Assembly: GCA_024276075.1 (NCBI GenBank)
Contig: JAJRXX010000037.1
Coordinates: 46,353-110,352 of the forward strand
Reading direction: 5' to 3'
DNA: 64,000 bases
DNA from: Planctomycetota bacterium
Lineage (GTDB): Bacteria > Planctomycetota > Phycisphaerae > Phycisphaerales > Phycisphaeraceae
Shown here piece by piece: positions 45,856-53,867 of the stretch. The stretch's first letter is position 1; every line of letters begins with the position of its first letter. Below the pieces are notes generated by a model. The model saw nothing but the letters and a program-made list of their open reading frames with translations. It was not told where the DNA came from and did no database searches. The position numbers and the translations under genes are program-made.

Positions 45856-45876
45856 ACTTTGACATATCGTCAAAGT
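45856..45876 (-). promoter_or_regulatory. Palindromic operator candidate before the merR-like gene
   Basis: ACTTTGAC (45856-45863) and GTCAAAGT (45869-45876) are perfect inverted 8-mers around ATATC. The site includes a TTGAC hexamer suitable as a -35 element on the minus strand and lies about 45 bp before the merR start, the usual place for an autoregulated MerR operator. Confidence 0.5.
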
Positions 45877-45974
45877 AGATACAACACCCTTAATTATGAG
45901 ACTTAACTACTTGGATAGTGCTCAGCGGGCGATTCAAGAGACCCGTCGGCGCGTCGAGTTGACCGGTATCAGCG

Positions 45975-47091
45975 CTACTGAGCGGTGGCACGAGACTTGG
46001 CGCGGCGGCGAAGCTCGGCGTCGATAAAGCCCTGTAAATCGCCGTCCATCACACGCTGCGGATTGCCCGCCTCGTAGCCCGTGCGGTGGTCCTTGACCCG
46101 GTTGTCGTAGAAGACGTAGCTGCGGATCTGAGTGCCCCAGCCCATGTCCAGCTTGCCTCCCGTAGCGGCATCGAGCTTGGCTTGACGCTTCTCCTGCTCG
46201 AGTAACTCCAGCTTGCCCTTGAGGATTGACAGGGCCCGCTTCTTGTTCTGTTCGAGCTTGCGCTCTGCTGAGCAGAGAATCGTGATGCCGGTGGGGATAT
46301 GCAGCAACCGCACCGCGGTGGCCAGCTTGTTCACGTTCTGACCACCTGGGCCCGCCGACCGGGCGAACGGTGTGAACTCCAGTTCGTTCTCGTCGATTTC
46401 AACACCGCCGTCGTCTTCAAACTCGGGTACCACGTCGACCGCAGCGAAGCTGGTCTGGCGCTTGCCCTGCGCGTTAAACGGCGACACCCTGGCCAACCGA
46501 TGCGTGCCCCGTTCTGCGGATAGATATCCGTACACCATCGGGCCTTTGACGTAGAGCGTCACGTCCTTGAGCCCCGCTTCCTCGCCGATCGTCTTGTCCA
46601 CCTCGGCGACGTCCCAGCCCACGGACTCGAAGTAGTGCAGGTACATGCGCATGAGCATCTCGGTCCAGTCCTGCGCTTCGGTACCGCCCTCGCGGGAGTA
46701 AATAGACAGGTAACAATTGCGGTAATCGTAAGACCCCGACAACAACGACACCGTTTCGAGACGATCAAGCTCCGTTGCAATCGGGTCGAGCTGCACATCG
46801 ACCTCCTCGCGGCTGGCTTGGTCGTCGGCTTCCTGAGCCATCTCCCACAGCAATACCGCGTCTTCGATCTTCCCCCCGACTTTTGTGACGGGGTCGAGCT
46901 GCGCCTTAATGGTCTTGAGTTCCGAAACGACGCGGTTGGCAGCAGTTTGATCGTTCCAGAAGTCAACCGCGGCCATCTTGCCTTCGAGCTCTTTGAGACG
47001 CCCGGCTTTGTGGTCGTAGTTAAAGAGAGTCGCGGATGTTCACGATCCGTGCCTCGAGGTCGGTCAGGATACCGGGGATGTTTTCATGCAT
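45975..47091 (-). CDS. prfB: Peptide chain release factor 2 with programmed +1 frameshift
   Basis: RF2 terminates translation at UGA and UAA. The main frame (ending at 45975) carries the G-G-Q catalytic motif in S-A-G-P-G-G-Q-N-V-N-K and family blocks such as S-R-E-G-G-T-E-A-Q-D-W. Its N-terminus lies in another frame: from the ATG at 47091, 23 codons (M-H-E-N-I-P-G-I-L-T-D-L-E-A-R) reach CTT-TAA at 47025-47020. A +1 slip at CTT gives ...S-L-N-Y-D-H-K-A-G-R-L-K-E-L, aligning with the usual RF2 frameshift junction. The stop is TAA instead of the common TGA, and no AGGGGG element precedes the slip site. About 370 aa after the shift. Confidence 0.93.
47020..47025 (-). promoter_or_regulatory. RF2 +1 frameshift site (CTT-TAA-C)
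   Basis: Reading the minus strand, codons GAC-TCT-CTT-TAA are followed by C. Slippage of the CTT-decoding tRNA by one base skips the first T and continues AAC-TAC-GAC. Low RF2 or RF1 activity at the TAA would favour the shift. The conserved upstream Shine-Dalgarno-like stimulator is not seen. Confidence 0.85.
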
Positions 47092-47179
47092 GGGATCATC
47101 AGTATAGGTAAAATCGATTCCGTCCGCGCAGTGATAATCCCATGTCGGCACCAGCTAGGCGGAGGATCGTATTGAATGT

Positions 47180-48382
47180 TTAAACCACACCCGCAATCGC
47201 TTCGCATAACCTGTCCACATTTGCCTCGGTGATGCCTGCGACATTAATCCGGCCCGAGCGCACAATATAAATTGCGTGTTTCTCGCGGAGCCTCCGGACC
47301 TGGTCCTCGGTGAGCCCGGAATAGGAGAACATCCCCCGCTGGCGCGTGATGAACGAGTAATCACCCGGCACGCCCTTAGCCGACAGGCGCTGGGCGAGAA
47401 GGCGACGCATGCGGTTGATCCGGTCACGCATCTGTTTGACCTCGCCCTCCCACCGCGATCGCAGCTCCGGGTCGTTCAACACGGTGGTCACAATCGCTGC
47501 GCCGTGGGCGGGTGGGTTGGAGTAGTTTGACCGGATACACGTCTTGACGTGGCTAAGCACCGCCTGCGCAGCGACCTGGGTCTTTGCCACGGCCGTCAGC
47601 GCACCGACACGCTCGTTGTATAGACCAAAGTTTTTCGAAAAACTGCTGCAGATCACCATCTCACAGCCGGGTCTGCACAGTTGCATCAAGCCCGCTGCGT
47701 CTTGATCGATACTGTCAGCTAAGCCCTGATACGCGAAATCGACCAACGGCAATACACCCCGCCCAGCAAGACAATCAGCGATTCGAGCCCACTGCTCGTA
47801 CGTCGGATCGGTCCCGGTCGGGTTGTGGCAGCAGCCATGCAGGAGCACCACGTCGCCGGCAGGGACTTGGCTTAACGCCTGGAGCATCGCGTCAAAAGAC
47901 AGGCTGTTGGTCGCGGGGTCGAAGTACGGATAGGTCTTCACGCTCAGGCCAGCGGCTTGGAAGACGTTGGCGTGGTTCGCCCAGGTCGGATCGCTGATCC
48001 AAACGGTCGGTGGTACGCCGTCGCGGCTGTGCATTTTTTTGAGGTAATCCCCAGCCACGCGCAGCGCCGCTGTCCCGCCGGGGGTGTGGGCAGTAGCGGC
48101 ACGCCCAGCAGCGATCACCTCGTGGTCGGCACCAAAGATCAACCGCTGTACCGCAGCAGCGTATCCGGGATCGCCGCTGATCGGCTTGTACGATTTGGTC
48201 TGCTCACTACCCAACAGGCGCTGTTCAGCTAGCTTGACCGACCCGAGGATCGGCGTGTGACCCTGGTCGTCCTGATAGACACCCACACTGAGGTTGATCT
48301 TCGCGGGGTTGGGGTCGCTGGCGAATGCTTCGCTCAGACCCAAAATCGGGTCAGGTGGGGCTGGTTGTATCGACTCGAACAT
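47180..48382 (-). CDS. Aromatic/aspartate aminotransferase (class I)
   Basis: A 400-aa PLP enzyme of the AspC/TyrB group, which transaminates aspartate or aromatic amino acids with 2-oxoglutarate. The N-terminus contains D-P-I-L-G-L-S-E-A-F and K-I-N-L-S-V-G-V-Y-Q-D, typical of this group. The PLP lysine is in S-F-S-K-N-F-G-L-Y-N-E-R-V-G, and G-C-C-H-N-P-T-G-T-D is present near residue 180. The usual substrate Arg is in the C-terminal S-G-R-I-N-V-A-G. It is monocistronic, upstream of prfB on the same strand. Confidence 0.93.
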   Translation of the reverse strand: MFESIQPAPPDPILGLSEAFASDPNPAKINLSVGVYQDDQGHTPILGSVKLAEQRLLGSEQTKSYKPISGDPGYAAAVQRLIFGADHEVIAAGRAATAHTPGGTAALRVAGDYLKKMHSRDGVPPTVWISDPTWANHANVFQAAGLSVKTYPYFDPATNSLSFDAMLQALSQVPAGDVVLLHGCCHNPTGTDPTYEQWARIADCLAGRGVLPLVDFAYQGLADSIDQDAAGLMQLCRPGCEMVICSSFSKNFGLYNERVGALTAVAKTQVAAQAVLSHVKTCIRSNYSNPPAHGAAIVTTVLNDPELRSRWEGEVKQMRDRINRMRRLLAQRLSAKGVPGDYSFITRQRGMFSYSGLTEDQVRRLREKHAIYIVRSGRINVAGITEANVDRLCEAIAGVV

Positions 48383-48718
48383 AATCTCGTCCCTTGAAAA
48401 ATCCGCTCACGCCAAAGCCGAGACGGCGATCAATGCCTGCTGCCTCAGCCCGTATCGCCAAAGGGTACGTAACGGGCATATAGGGTGTAAAGTTAGGTCG
48501 TGGATCAATTTGAATAGCGTGGTGGAAATTACCATTTGAGATGTCAAGGACAGGAGGTTTTTAAGCGGGAAAGCCCGCTCCCTCACAGTCGCGGCTCGTT
48601 GCGGTGGCACTCGGTTTCAAACTGACCCACGACCTAAAGTTTCGCCTCCTGATCTTTGTGCAACGACGGCGGCTGGGCTAAACTGCGTCAAGACCCTCAC
48701 TAGAACATCGATTGGTTA
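48383..48718. other. Divergent intergenic region with R3 repeat
   Basis: 336 bp between the aminotransferase (minus) and the FMN reductase (plus). It must hold both promoters. The only structure I see is the R3 repeat copy at 48575-48634. Confidence 0.5.
48575..48634 (+). repeat. Dispersed repeat R3, copy 4
   Basis: The core CCGCTCCCTCACAGTCGCGG-CTCGTT is followed by the tail GGTTTCAAACTGACCCACGACC, shared with the copies at 8757 and 24201. Confidence 0.78.
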
Positions 48719-49324
48719 ATGATGACCTTCAATTCCCCAAACAGTATCCGCATCGTAGCGATCGGCGGGAGCGTGCGCCCCGGTAATTTCACGTCCAAAA
48801 CCCTCGCGCTGGCGGTCGACGAGCTACGGACCAAGCACCAGGGCGTCGAAGTCGAGTGGTTCGACCCAGCTAAAAGCGACCTACCGCTACCCGGAACGGG
48901 AACCTCCTCCGGCCTCGATGCATTAAAGCAGTCCGTCACCGAGGCTACGGGTGTAATCCTAGCCACCCCTGAATACCACGGCAGCTACAGCAGCGTGATT
49001 AAGCTGGTAATTGATAACCTCGGCTTCCCCTCGGTGCTGTCTGGCAAACCGGTGGCGCTGATGGGCGTGGCGGCGGGTCAGATCGGAGCGATCAAGGCGC
49101 TCGAGCACCTGCGTAGCGTCTGCTCACACGTGGGTGCGATTGTGCTGCCAGGGCCGGTCTCGGTCCCTGGGGTGGGTCAACTGTTCGACGACCAGGGCAA
49201 GTGCAACGACGAGGCTACCGAGAAGCGCATCCGCAAGCTGTCCACAACCCTGATCGACTACATCCATAATCACATCTGCCCGAAGATCGCGCTCGAGGAA
49301 ATGGTGCGGAATCAATCTTCCTAG
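48719..49324 (+). CDS. NADPH-dependent FMN reductase family protein
   Basis: A 201-aa flavodoxin-fold protein. The N-terminal phosphate loop is I-G-G-S-V-R-P-G-N-F-T-S-K, and T-P-E-Y-H-G-S-Y-S-S-V-I-K is the second FMN-binding motif of this family. It reduces FMN, azo compounds or quinones using NAD(P)H; the physiological substrate is not predictable. It is a single gene between divergent and convergent neighbours. Confidence 0.9.
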   Translation: MMTFNSPNSIRIVAIGGSVRPGNFTSKTLALAVDELRTKHQGVEVEWFDPAKSDLPLPGTGTSSGLDALKQSVTEATGVILATPEYHGSYSSVIKLVIDNLGFPSVLSGKPVALMGVAAGQIGAIKALEHLRSVCSHVGAIVLPGPVSVPGVGQLFDDQGKCNDEATEKRIRKLSTTLIDYIHNHICPKIALEEMVRNQSS

Positions 49325-49433
49325 AGCATTTTCAACGCAATCGTGGCGTCTTGGTTACAACAAATTGACCGCTCCCTCACGGTCGCGGCTCGTCGTGGGA
49401 ATCCGTTGCGATCAAAAACGAAAATACTCTAAA
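49322..49433 (+). repeat. Composite R3 element bounded by inverted repeats
   Basis: An R3 core (49369-49393) is flanked by imperfect inverted arms TAGAGCATTTTCAACGCAA (49322-49340) and TTGCGATC..GAAAATACTCTA (49406-49431). The whole unit is about 112 bp and resembles a miniature transposable element. It starts at the FMN reductase stop codon. Confidence 0.65.
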
Positions 49434-49451
49434 CAAAGTTTTCAATCACCG

Positions 49452-50297
49452 TTACGACGAGGCCCCGGTGGCCTCCTCGACGTCTGCTGCGTGCTCCAGA
49501 TACGGGTCGATGCGCAGGTACCGGCTCAGGTAGTGCACGCCGATGTAAAATGGGATCGTGTCGAGCACCGCCACGACGAACTTAAAGGCATAGCCCGTAG
49601 CGATTAGCACCACCAACTGCCCCGCCACCGGCGAGTCGTCGCGGATCACCCCGCCAAGCCCGCCGATGTAATAGGTGATATAGATCACCGCAGTGGTATC
49701 GACGAGTTGGCTAGCCAGGGTCGAGCCGTTGTTGCGTAGCCAAAGGTGCTTGCCTTTGGTTAGCCGTTTCCAGAAGTGAAACAAGTAGACGTCGCAGAAC
49801 TGCGCCGCCATGTACGCGAGCATGGACGCGGTGACCGCACCGAAGGCCAGCGCACGGACCTGAAAAAAGGCGGGTAGGTTGCCCGCGTCGTCGGGCAGGA
49901 CCTGTCCCGTCACGGGGTCCATCGGCTCGAAGCCCGGCAGCACACCCCCTAGCCAAAGAAAAAATACGACCCATATATTTAGCCCCAGCCCGACCCAGAC
50001 CACGAGGTTGGCCCGTCGGCGGCCGTATAGCTCGCTGATGAAATCCGTGCACAGGAAGGTCACCGGGTACGGCAGGACCCCCACCGCCACAGCGAAGACG
50101 ACCCCGTATTCGGGCCAGTCGCCTATTTTGATAAACCGGCTGACCCCCAGGATGTTGAGCATGGCCAGTGTGCCCAGGAATAGCCCCGCTAAAATGAGGA
50201 ATACACGCTCGCGCCGCTCGTGCAGTTGAGCGGGCGAAACGGGCGGCAGCGTCTCAAACCGGGCCTGATTCTGGGGTAATGGGCGCGCGTCGGTCAC
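49452..50297 (-). CDS. VUT-family (YhhQ-like) queuosine precursor transporter
   Basis: A 281-aa membrane protein with six to seven segments. The blocks Y-P-V-T-F-L-C-T-D-F-I-S-E-L-Y-G-R-R-R-A and A-Y-M-A-A-Q-F-C-D-V-Y-L-F and F-W-K-R-L-T-K-G-K-H-L-W-L-R-N-N define the VUT/YhhQ family. Members import preQ0/preQ1 or queuine for tRNA modification. queA, a later step of queuosine synthesis, is 6 kb away, which fits this role. The N-terminal 35 residues are polar and specific to this lineage. Confidence 0.87.
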   Translation of the reverse strand: MTDARPLPQNQARFETLPPVSPAQLHERRERVFLILAGLFLGTLAMLNILGVSRFIKIGDWPEYGVVFAVAVGVLPYPVTFLCTDFISELYGRRRANLVVWVGLGLNIWVVFFLWLGGVLPGFEPMDPVTGQVLPDDAGNLPAFFQVRALAFGAVTASMLAYMAAQFCDVYLFHFWKRLTKGKHLWLRNNGSTLASQLVDTTAVIYITYYIGGLGGVIRDDSPVAGQLVVLIATGYAFKFVVAVLDTIPFYIGVHYLSRYLRIDPYLEHAADVEEATGASS

Positions 50298-50334
50298 GGA
50301 GGATTATTATGAGCGATAGCCCGTGTCTGACAAA

Positions 50335-50442
50335 TAATACCAATTCAAATTAATACTTGCGCGGTGTCTACGAACGCGAAAACAGGGCAGACAATAACTT
50401 ACATCACTTACGACGCGCTAGAATTATACGCAATGCGTATAA
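50335..50442 (+). repeat. Dispersed repeat R1, copy F
   Basis: 108 bp with the most complete ends: TAATACCAAT at the left and TATACGCAATGCGTATAA at the right. The left decamer and the complement of the right end share TAATAC, giving short terminal inverted repeats. It is closest to copy G (63809). Confidence 0.88.
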
Positions 50443-50573
50443 GCACAGCCCTGTTGACCCCACATACTGCCCCGCGAGGCCCAAAAGACCTGATTGCAAT
50501 GAACCACCCAACACTCTGCGACGATGAACCCGTTATACTTAGGTATTCATTAATTTACTGAGGATCAAGACCG

Positions 50574-51275
50574 ATGGCGACGGAACTGCGCAGGCAAAAT
50601 ATCTACGACGGCGAGGGCGACCGCCTCATGGAGGAGCCGGAGAACCAGGCAACGGACCGCATCATACTGCTGCCCGATGCGCGACCGTCGAAGACACCCG
50701 ACCGCACGCCCCGGCAGCGGATCATGTGGGGACAACACCTGCTCGAAGACCTGTTGGCCGGCCGATACCGCTCGCTGGTCTGCGCGGTGAACCCAAAGGA
50801 CAACAGCCACGGGATCATCGCCCAGTTAGCCACACTGCTCCCGACGAGCCAATGGGATGAAAAATCCATCACCGGCTTTGCTAAACAATTCAGCACTGAA
50901 GGCGAATCGGTGAAAGTGCTCAAGTACGACATGGACACGGTGGAGGTCCTGGCGTTGCTGCGTCCCGCCAGCCATGAGCGCATGACGCTCAAGGATTTAT
51001 CACTGGGGTTCAAGGTCGTCAGCGAAATGATCCGCCTGCGTCCAAGCCGTCTACCGTCGGCAGCGGTAAGCTTCCTGGGGGCTCGGTCCAACGCGCTGGT
51101 GGACAACGACGGGCGTGAGCCGAGCTTTGAAACGGTGCTGCGCATCATGTACGACGCGGGCTACACCGGCGACATCTACCCCGCGCCAGCGATGTGGGCG
51201 GCTGCGCCGACGGCTGTCTACGCACGCTACCCATTCCCCCGCTCGCTCGAAGCAATGCGCCACGGCGGATCGTAA
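50574..51275 (+). CDS. Conserved-looking hypothetical protein, 233 aa
   Basis: A soluble protein with no signal peptide or membrane segment. The N-terminal 60 residues are polar (D-G-E-G-D-R-L, R-T-P-R-Q-R-I-M-W-G-Q-H-L-L-E-D-L-L-A-G-R). A mixed alpha/beta region follows with Y-R-S-L-V-C-A-V-N-P-K-D-N-S-H-G and T-V-L-R-I-M-Y-D-A-G-Y-T-G-D-I-Y-P near the C-terminus. Codon use is like its neighbours, and the ATG follows an AGGATC-type site. I recognise no family. Confidence 0.75.
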   Translation: MATELRRQNIYDGEGDRLMEEPENQATDRIILLPDARPSKTPDRTPRQRIMWGQHLLEDLLAGRYRSLVCAVNPKDNSHGIIAQLATLLPTSQWDEKSITGFAKQFSTEGESVKVLKYDMDTVEVLALLRPASHERMTLKDLSLGFKVVSEMIRLRPSRLPSAAVSFLGARSNALVDNDGREPSFETVLRIMYDAGYTGDIYPAPAMWAAAPTAVYARYPFPRSLEAMRHGGS

Positions 51276-51478
51276 AAACCAGCGTCACCACCGACATTAC
51301 CACGCGGACCATACAGCACCACCCCACCTGCCAAGCGGATTCAGGGACGAGCCGATCCGGCTTGTGCAAAACGATTTAAATTTTATCGTGGCGTTACCTT
51401 CCTTATCATGTATAGGGTTCGTATAATTCAGCGGTGTCGTCGAGACCGTCAACGACTAGCAGAGGGTGACTTCAATCC

Positions 51479-51874
51479 ATGGCCAAGGAACTGTTCGAAT
51501 TAATGCGTGCGACCAAGTACCCGCTCGAAGCGTTTCTGTTTGTCCAGCGCGGGCTTGACGCGACCGTGCACTCGATCCACGGCAAAACCAAAGGCACGAA
51601 GAACACGCAGGAATCCGACAGCCGTCACGTCAGCGGGCGTCAGTTAAGCCACGGCTTGCGGGACTACGCGATCAGCCAATACGGGCTGTTGGCAAAATCC
51701 GTGCTGGGGGGTTGGAACATTCATAATTGCGCAGACTTCGGCCACATCGTCTTCGCACTGGTAGACGCCGGCCTGATGCACAAGACCGAGCAAGACGCCA
51801 TTGAAGATTTCACCGGGGTCTACGACTTCGATGAAGCATTTGCGCCCGAGCTACAGCTAAGCGAAAACGCCTGA
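51479..51874 (+). CDS. Minf_1886 family protein
   Basis: A 131-aa soluble protein. Y-P-L-E-A-F-L-F-V-Q-R-G-L-D-A-T-V, R-H-V-S-G-R-Q-L-S-H-G-L-R-D-Y-A, Q-Y-G-L-L-A-K-S-V-L and D-F-G-H-I-V-F-A-L-V-D-A-G-L-M-H-K-T follow the pattern I know for the Minf_1886 family, shared mainly by Planctomycetes and Verrucomicrobia. The function is unknown. AGAGGGTGA provides a ribosome site. It is a useful lineage marker for this window. Confidence 0.87.
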   Translation: MAKELFELMRATKYPLEAFLFVQRGLDATVHSIHGKTKGTKNTQESDSRHVSGRQLSHGLRDYAISQYGLLAKSVLGGWNIHNCADFGHIVFALVDAGLMHKTEQDAIEDFTGVYDFDEAFAPELQLSENA

Positions 51875-51885
51875 AGAAAATATTC

Positions 51886-51930
51886 GCCCTCTCCCCTCCC
51901 TTTTCCTCCCTTCCTCTCCTCTCCTCTCAC
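51886..51930 (+). repeat. Homopyrimidine tract
   Basis: About 45 nt of almost pure C and T directly after the Minf_1886-family gene, with only one purine near its left edge. Such tracts can form triplex DNA or act as transcript-end elements. No function can be shown. Confidence 0.6.
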
Positions 51931-52134
51931 CAATAATCTTGATCCTGCGACGCAGCCTCGTAATCGCAGCCGTGCCACCGATCCGTCGCCAGTGAGCGTG
52001 AGACAAGCGTTGCGTATATCTTGAGCGTATCGGCGGCGAGCGGTAGACTCGGCACCCCGAGCTGTGAATGTATCGGCAGGCTGCACGCCCCATTGACGAT
52101 CGAAATTAAACCAACCGTTTATCACGGATCAAAT

Positions 52135-53286
52135 TTGAATACCGACCGACATCTATGGGAATACCGCTGGGCGCGTGACCTGCTGAGCATCTTGACAGCC
52201 ATCGCGGTCGTATCGCTCGTGTATCAGGTCCGCGCGGTGCTGGTGCCCGTACTGATTGGCTTGGGCGCTGCGTATGTGGTCAACCCGCTCGTCACCACCG
52301 CTAAAGACCGGTGGAAGATAGCACGCTCGCTGACCACGACGCTATTGCTGGCGACGGGGTTGCTCGTGTCGATCGGGTTGGTGCTCTATATCGTGCCCAA
52401 GCTGGCGTACCAGTTTTTCTCGCTTCTCGAAAACCTGCCCCCCTACCTCGAACGCGCCAGCGAGCACATCGGGATCAATTGGGCCAACCTGACCGATCAG
52501 GCACAGCAAACGGTCACACCCGACACCACCGCGCCCAATGGCACGGGCGAGGACACGCGCACCGCGATCACCAACTTGACGGATCGCCTGAACATCACCG
52601 GCATAATCGACTCGCTGGGCAACCTGCTCGGTGCCGGGATCGGGGTCGTAGGGACCGCGGTGGGGTCGGCCTTTTACCTGGGACTCGTAGCCGTGGTGGG
52701 CGCGTTCTCTTTCTTTGTGTTCAGCGTGCACTTCAACGATATCGTCGCCTGGTTTGGAACATTTATTTCCCCGCAATACCGGGACCAATCGGCCGACGTG
52801 TTCTGCCGCATGGACGAAACCGTCTCGGCATTTGTGCGGGGCAGGCTGATCCAATCGCTGGCAATGGCGATCATCCTGACCGTAGGGTGGAGCCTGGCGG
52901 GTGTGCCTTATTGGCTGCTGCTTGGTCTGATCGGCGGGTTGCTGAATCTGGTGCCTTACGCAGCGAGCACCGTCTGGTTGGGAGCGATAGGCCTGACATG
53001 GATCGACGCGTTGTCGGGGAACACCGGGATGAGCGTCGTGGGTGTCTTCGTCCTGCCGAGCCTGGTGTACTTCGTGGGCCAGATCGTAGACGGCTGGGTC
53101 ATCGAGCCGATTGTGCAAAGCAAAGCCACCAATATGAACCCGCTGACCGTGCTGCTGGCGGTCCTGATAGGCGGGTCGCTGGCTGGGGTGCTGGGTATGA
53201 TGCTGGCAATCCCTGCTGCAGCGTGTATCAAAATCCTGACACAAGAATTACTGCTGCCTCGCCTGCGTGCCACAGGGGGAGCGTAA
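52135..53286 (+). CDS. AI-2E family transporter (YdiK/PerM-like)
   Basis: A membrane protein of about 383 aa from a TTG at 52135; the frame opens at a TTG at 52021, but those 38 residues look non-coding. Two N-terminal segments follow, then a polar loop (residues about 85-150) and five or more C-terminal segments with R-G-R-L-I-Q-S-L-A-M-A and G-L-I-G-G-L-L-N-L-V-P-Y-A. That is the AI-2E/UPF0118 pattern. Members are exporters of varied substrates (some are Na+/H+ antiporters); autoinducer export should not be assumed. Confidence 0.85.
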   Translation: MNTDRHLWEYRWARDLLSILTAIAVVSLVYQVRAVLVPVLIGLGAAYVVNPLVTTAKDRWKIARSLTTTLLLATGLLVSIGLVLYIVPKLAYQFFSLLENLPPYLERASEHIGINWANLTDQAQQTVTPDTTAPNGTGEDTRTAITNLTDRLNITGIIDSLGNLLGAGIGVVGTAVGSAFYLGLVAVVGAFSFFVFSVHFNDIVAWFGTFISPQYRDQSADVFCRMDETVSAFVRGRLIQSLAMAIILTVGWSLAGVPYWLLLGLIGGLLNLVPYAASTVWLGAIGLTWIDALSGNTGMSVVGVFVLPSLVYFVGQIVDGWVIEPIVQSKATNMNPLTVLLAVLIGGSLAGVLGMMLAIPAAACIKILTQELLLPRLRATGGA

Positions 53287-53308
53287 GCGGGCATTGACGC
53301 AGATGGTA

Positions 53309-53410
53309 TAAACATTCTCCATCCACAGGTATAACACGCATCTGTGTCTCACGGTCTCACGGCTTGCAAGCAAGCCGTGCCACCCGACTAACGGAGATAA
53401 ATCACGCCAT
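53309..53410 (+). repeat. Dispersed repeat R2, copy 3 (long form)
   Basis: ACATTCTCCATCC, a CTCACGG duplication, the hairpin CACGGCTTGC-AA-GCAAGCCGTG (53358-53379), CTAACGGA and ACGCCA follow the same order as copy 2. It lies shortly after the AI-2E family gene. Confidence 0.78.
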
Positions 53411-53547
53411 CTGCTCTAGCCACCAGAATCCCCCTCTTACACCGGCGTCCCGGGACCGAAGTAGAGCCCGGCTTGATAAGCACTGAAACATCGCAAAAAT
53501 ACATCTATTGAGATTTATCAACCCCATTATGATAAGGGCCGCATCCG

Positions 53548-53730
53548 ATGAGTGAAGCTTACAACCCCGAAACCAAACTATACGAACAGCTCGAATCACT
53601 GGAAGTCGAAGCCAGGGAATTGGTCAAAAAGCGCCAGCAAGCCGGCAACGATGATTGCTCGATCCTAGATCGTCAAATCAAGGAACTTGAAGGGCAGATC
53701 GAATCGCTCAAGAAACGGCTCAAGCCCTAA
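53548..53730 (+). CDS. Small coiled-coil protein, 60 aa
   Basis: A short charged helical protein (L-E-S-L-E-V-E-A-R-E-L-V-K-K-R and Q-I-K-E-L-E-G-Q-I-E-S-L-K-K-R) that would form a coiled-coil hairpin around N-D-D-C-S. An AAGGG ribosome site precedes the ATG at suitable distance. No family is recognised. Confidence 0.6.
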   Translation: MSEAYNPETKLYEQLESLEVEARELVKKRQQAGNDDCSILDRQIKELEGQIESLKKRLKP

Positions 53731-53755
53731 CGCTGATTTACTTCGTAGCCCCGAT

Positions 53756-53780
53756 ACGAGCCGCGACGGTCAGGGAGCGT
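53756..53780 (-). repeat. Dispersed repeat R3, copy 6
   Basis: ACGAGCCGCGACGGTCAGGG-AGCGT is the complement of the R3 core, placed between the small coiled-coil gene and the convergent membrane-protein gene. Confidence 0.75.
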
Positions 53781-53867
53781 GGGCTGTCTTCAACCGAAGC
53801 CCACACATTGCAATGCGTGGGGCCCACTTAGCCACGGATGATTACACCCGTGGCATCTCTAGGTAAA

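Noticed and set aside
45975..46976. prfB as a 333-aa gene starting at an internal ATG
   Set aside because: The conserved N-terminus continues upstream in another frame and joins by a +1 shift at CTT-TAA, so the internal ATG is not the start.
52311..53297. A 328-aa plus-strand frame overlapping the AI-2E family gene
   Set aside because: Composition is R/G/D-rich with no membrane segments, while the overlapping frame gives a normal AI-2E protein.
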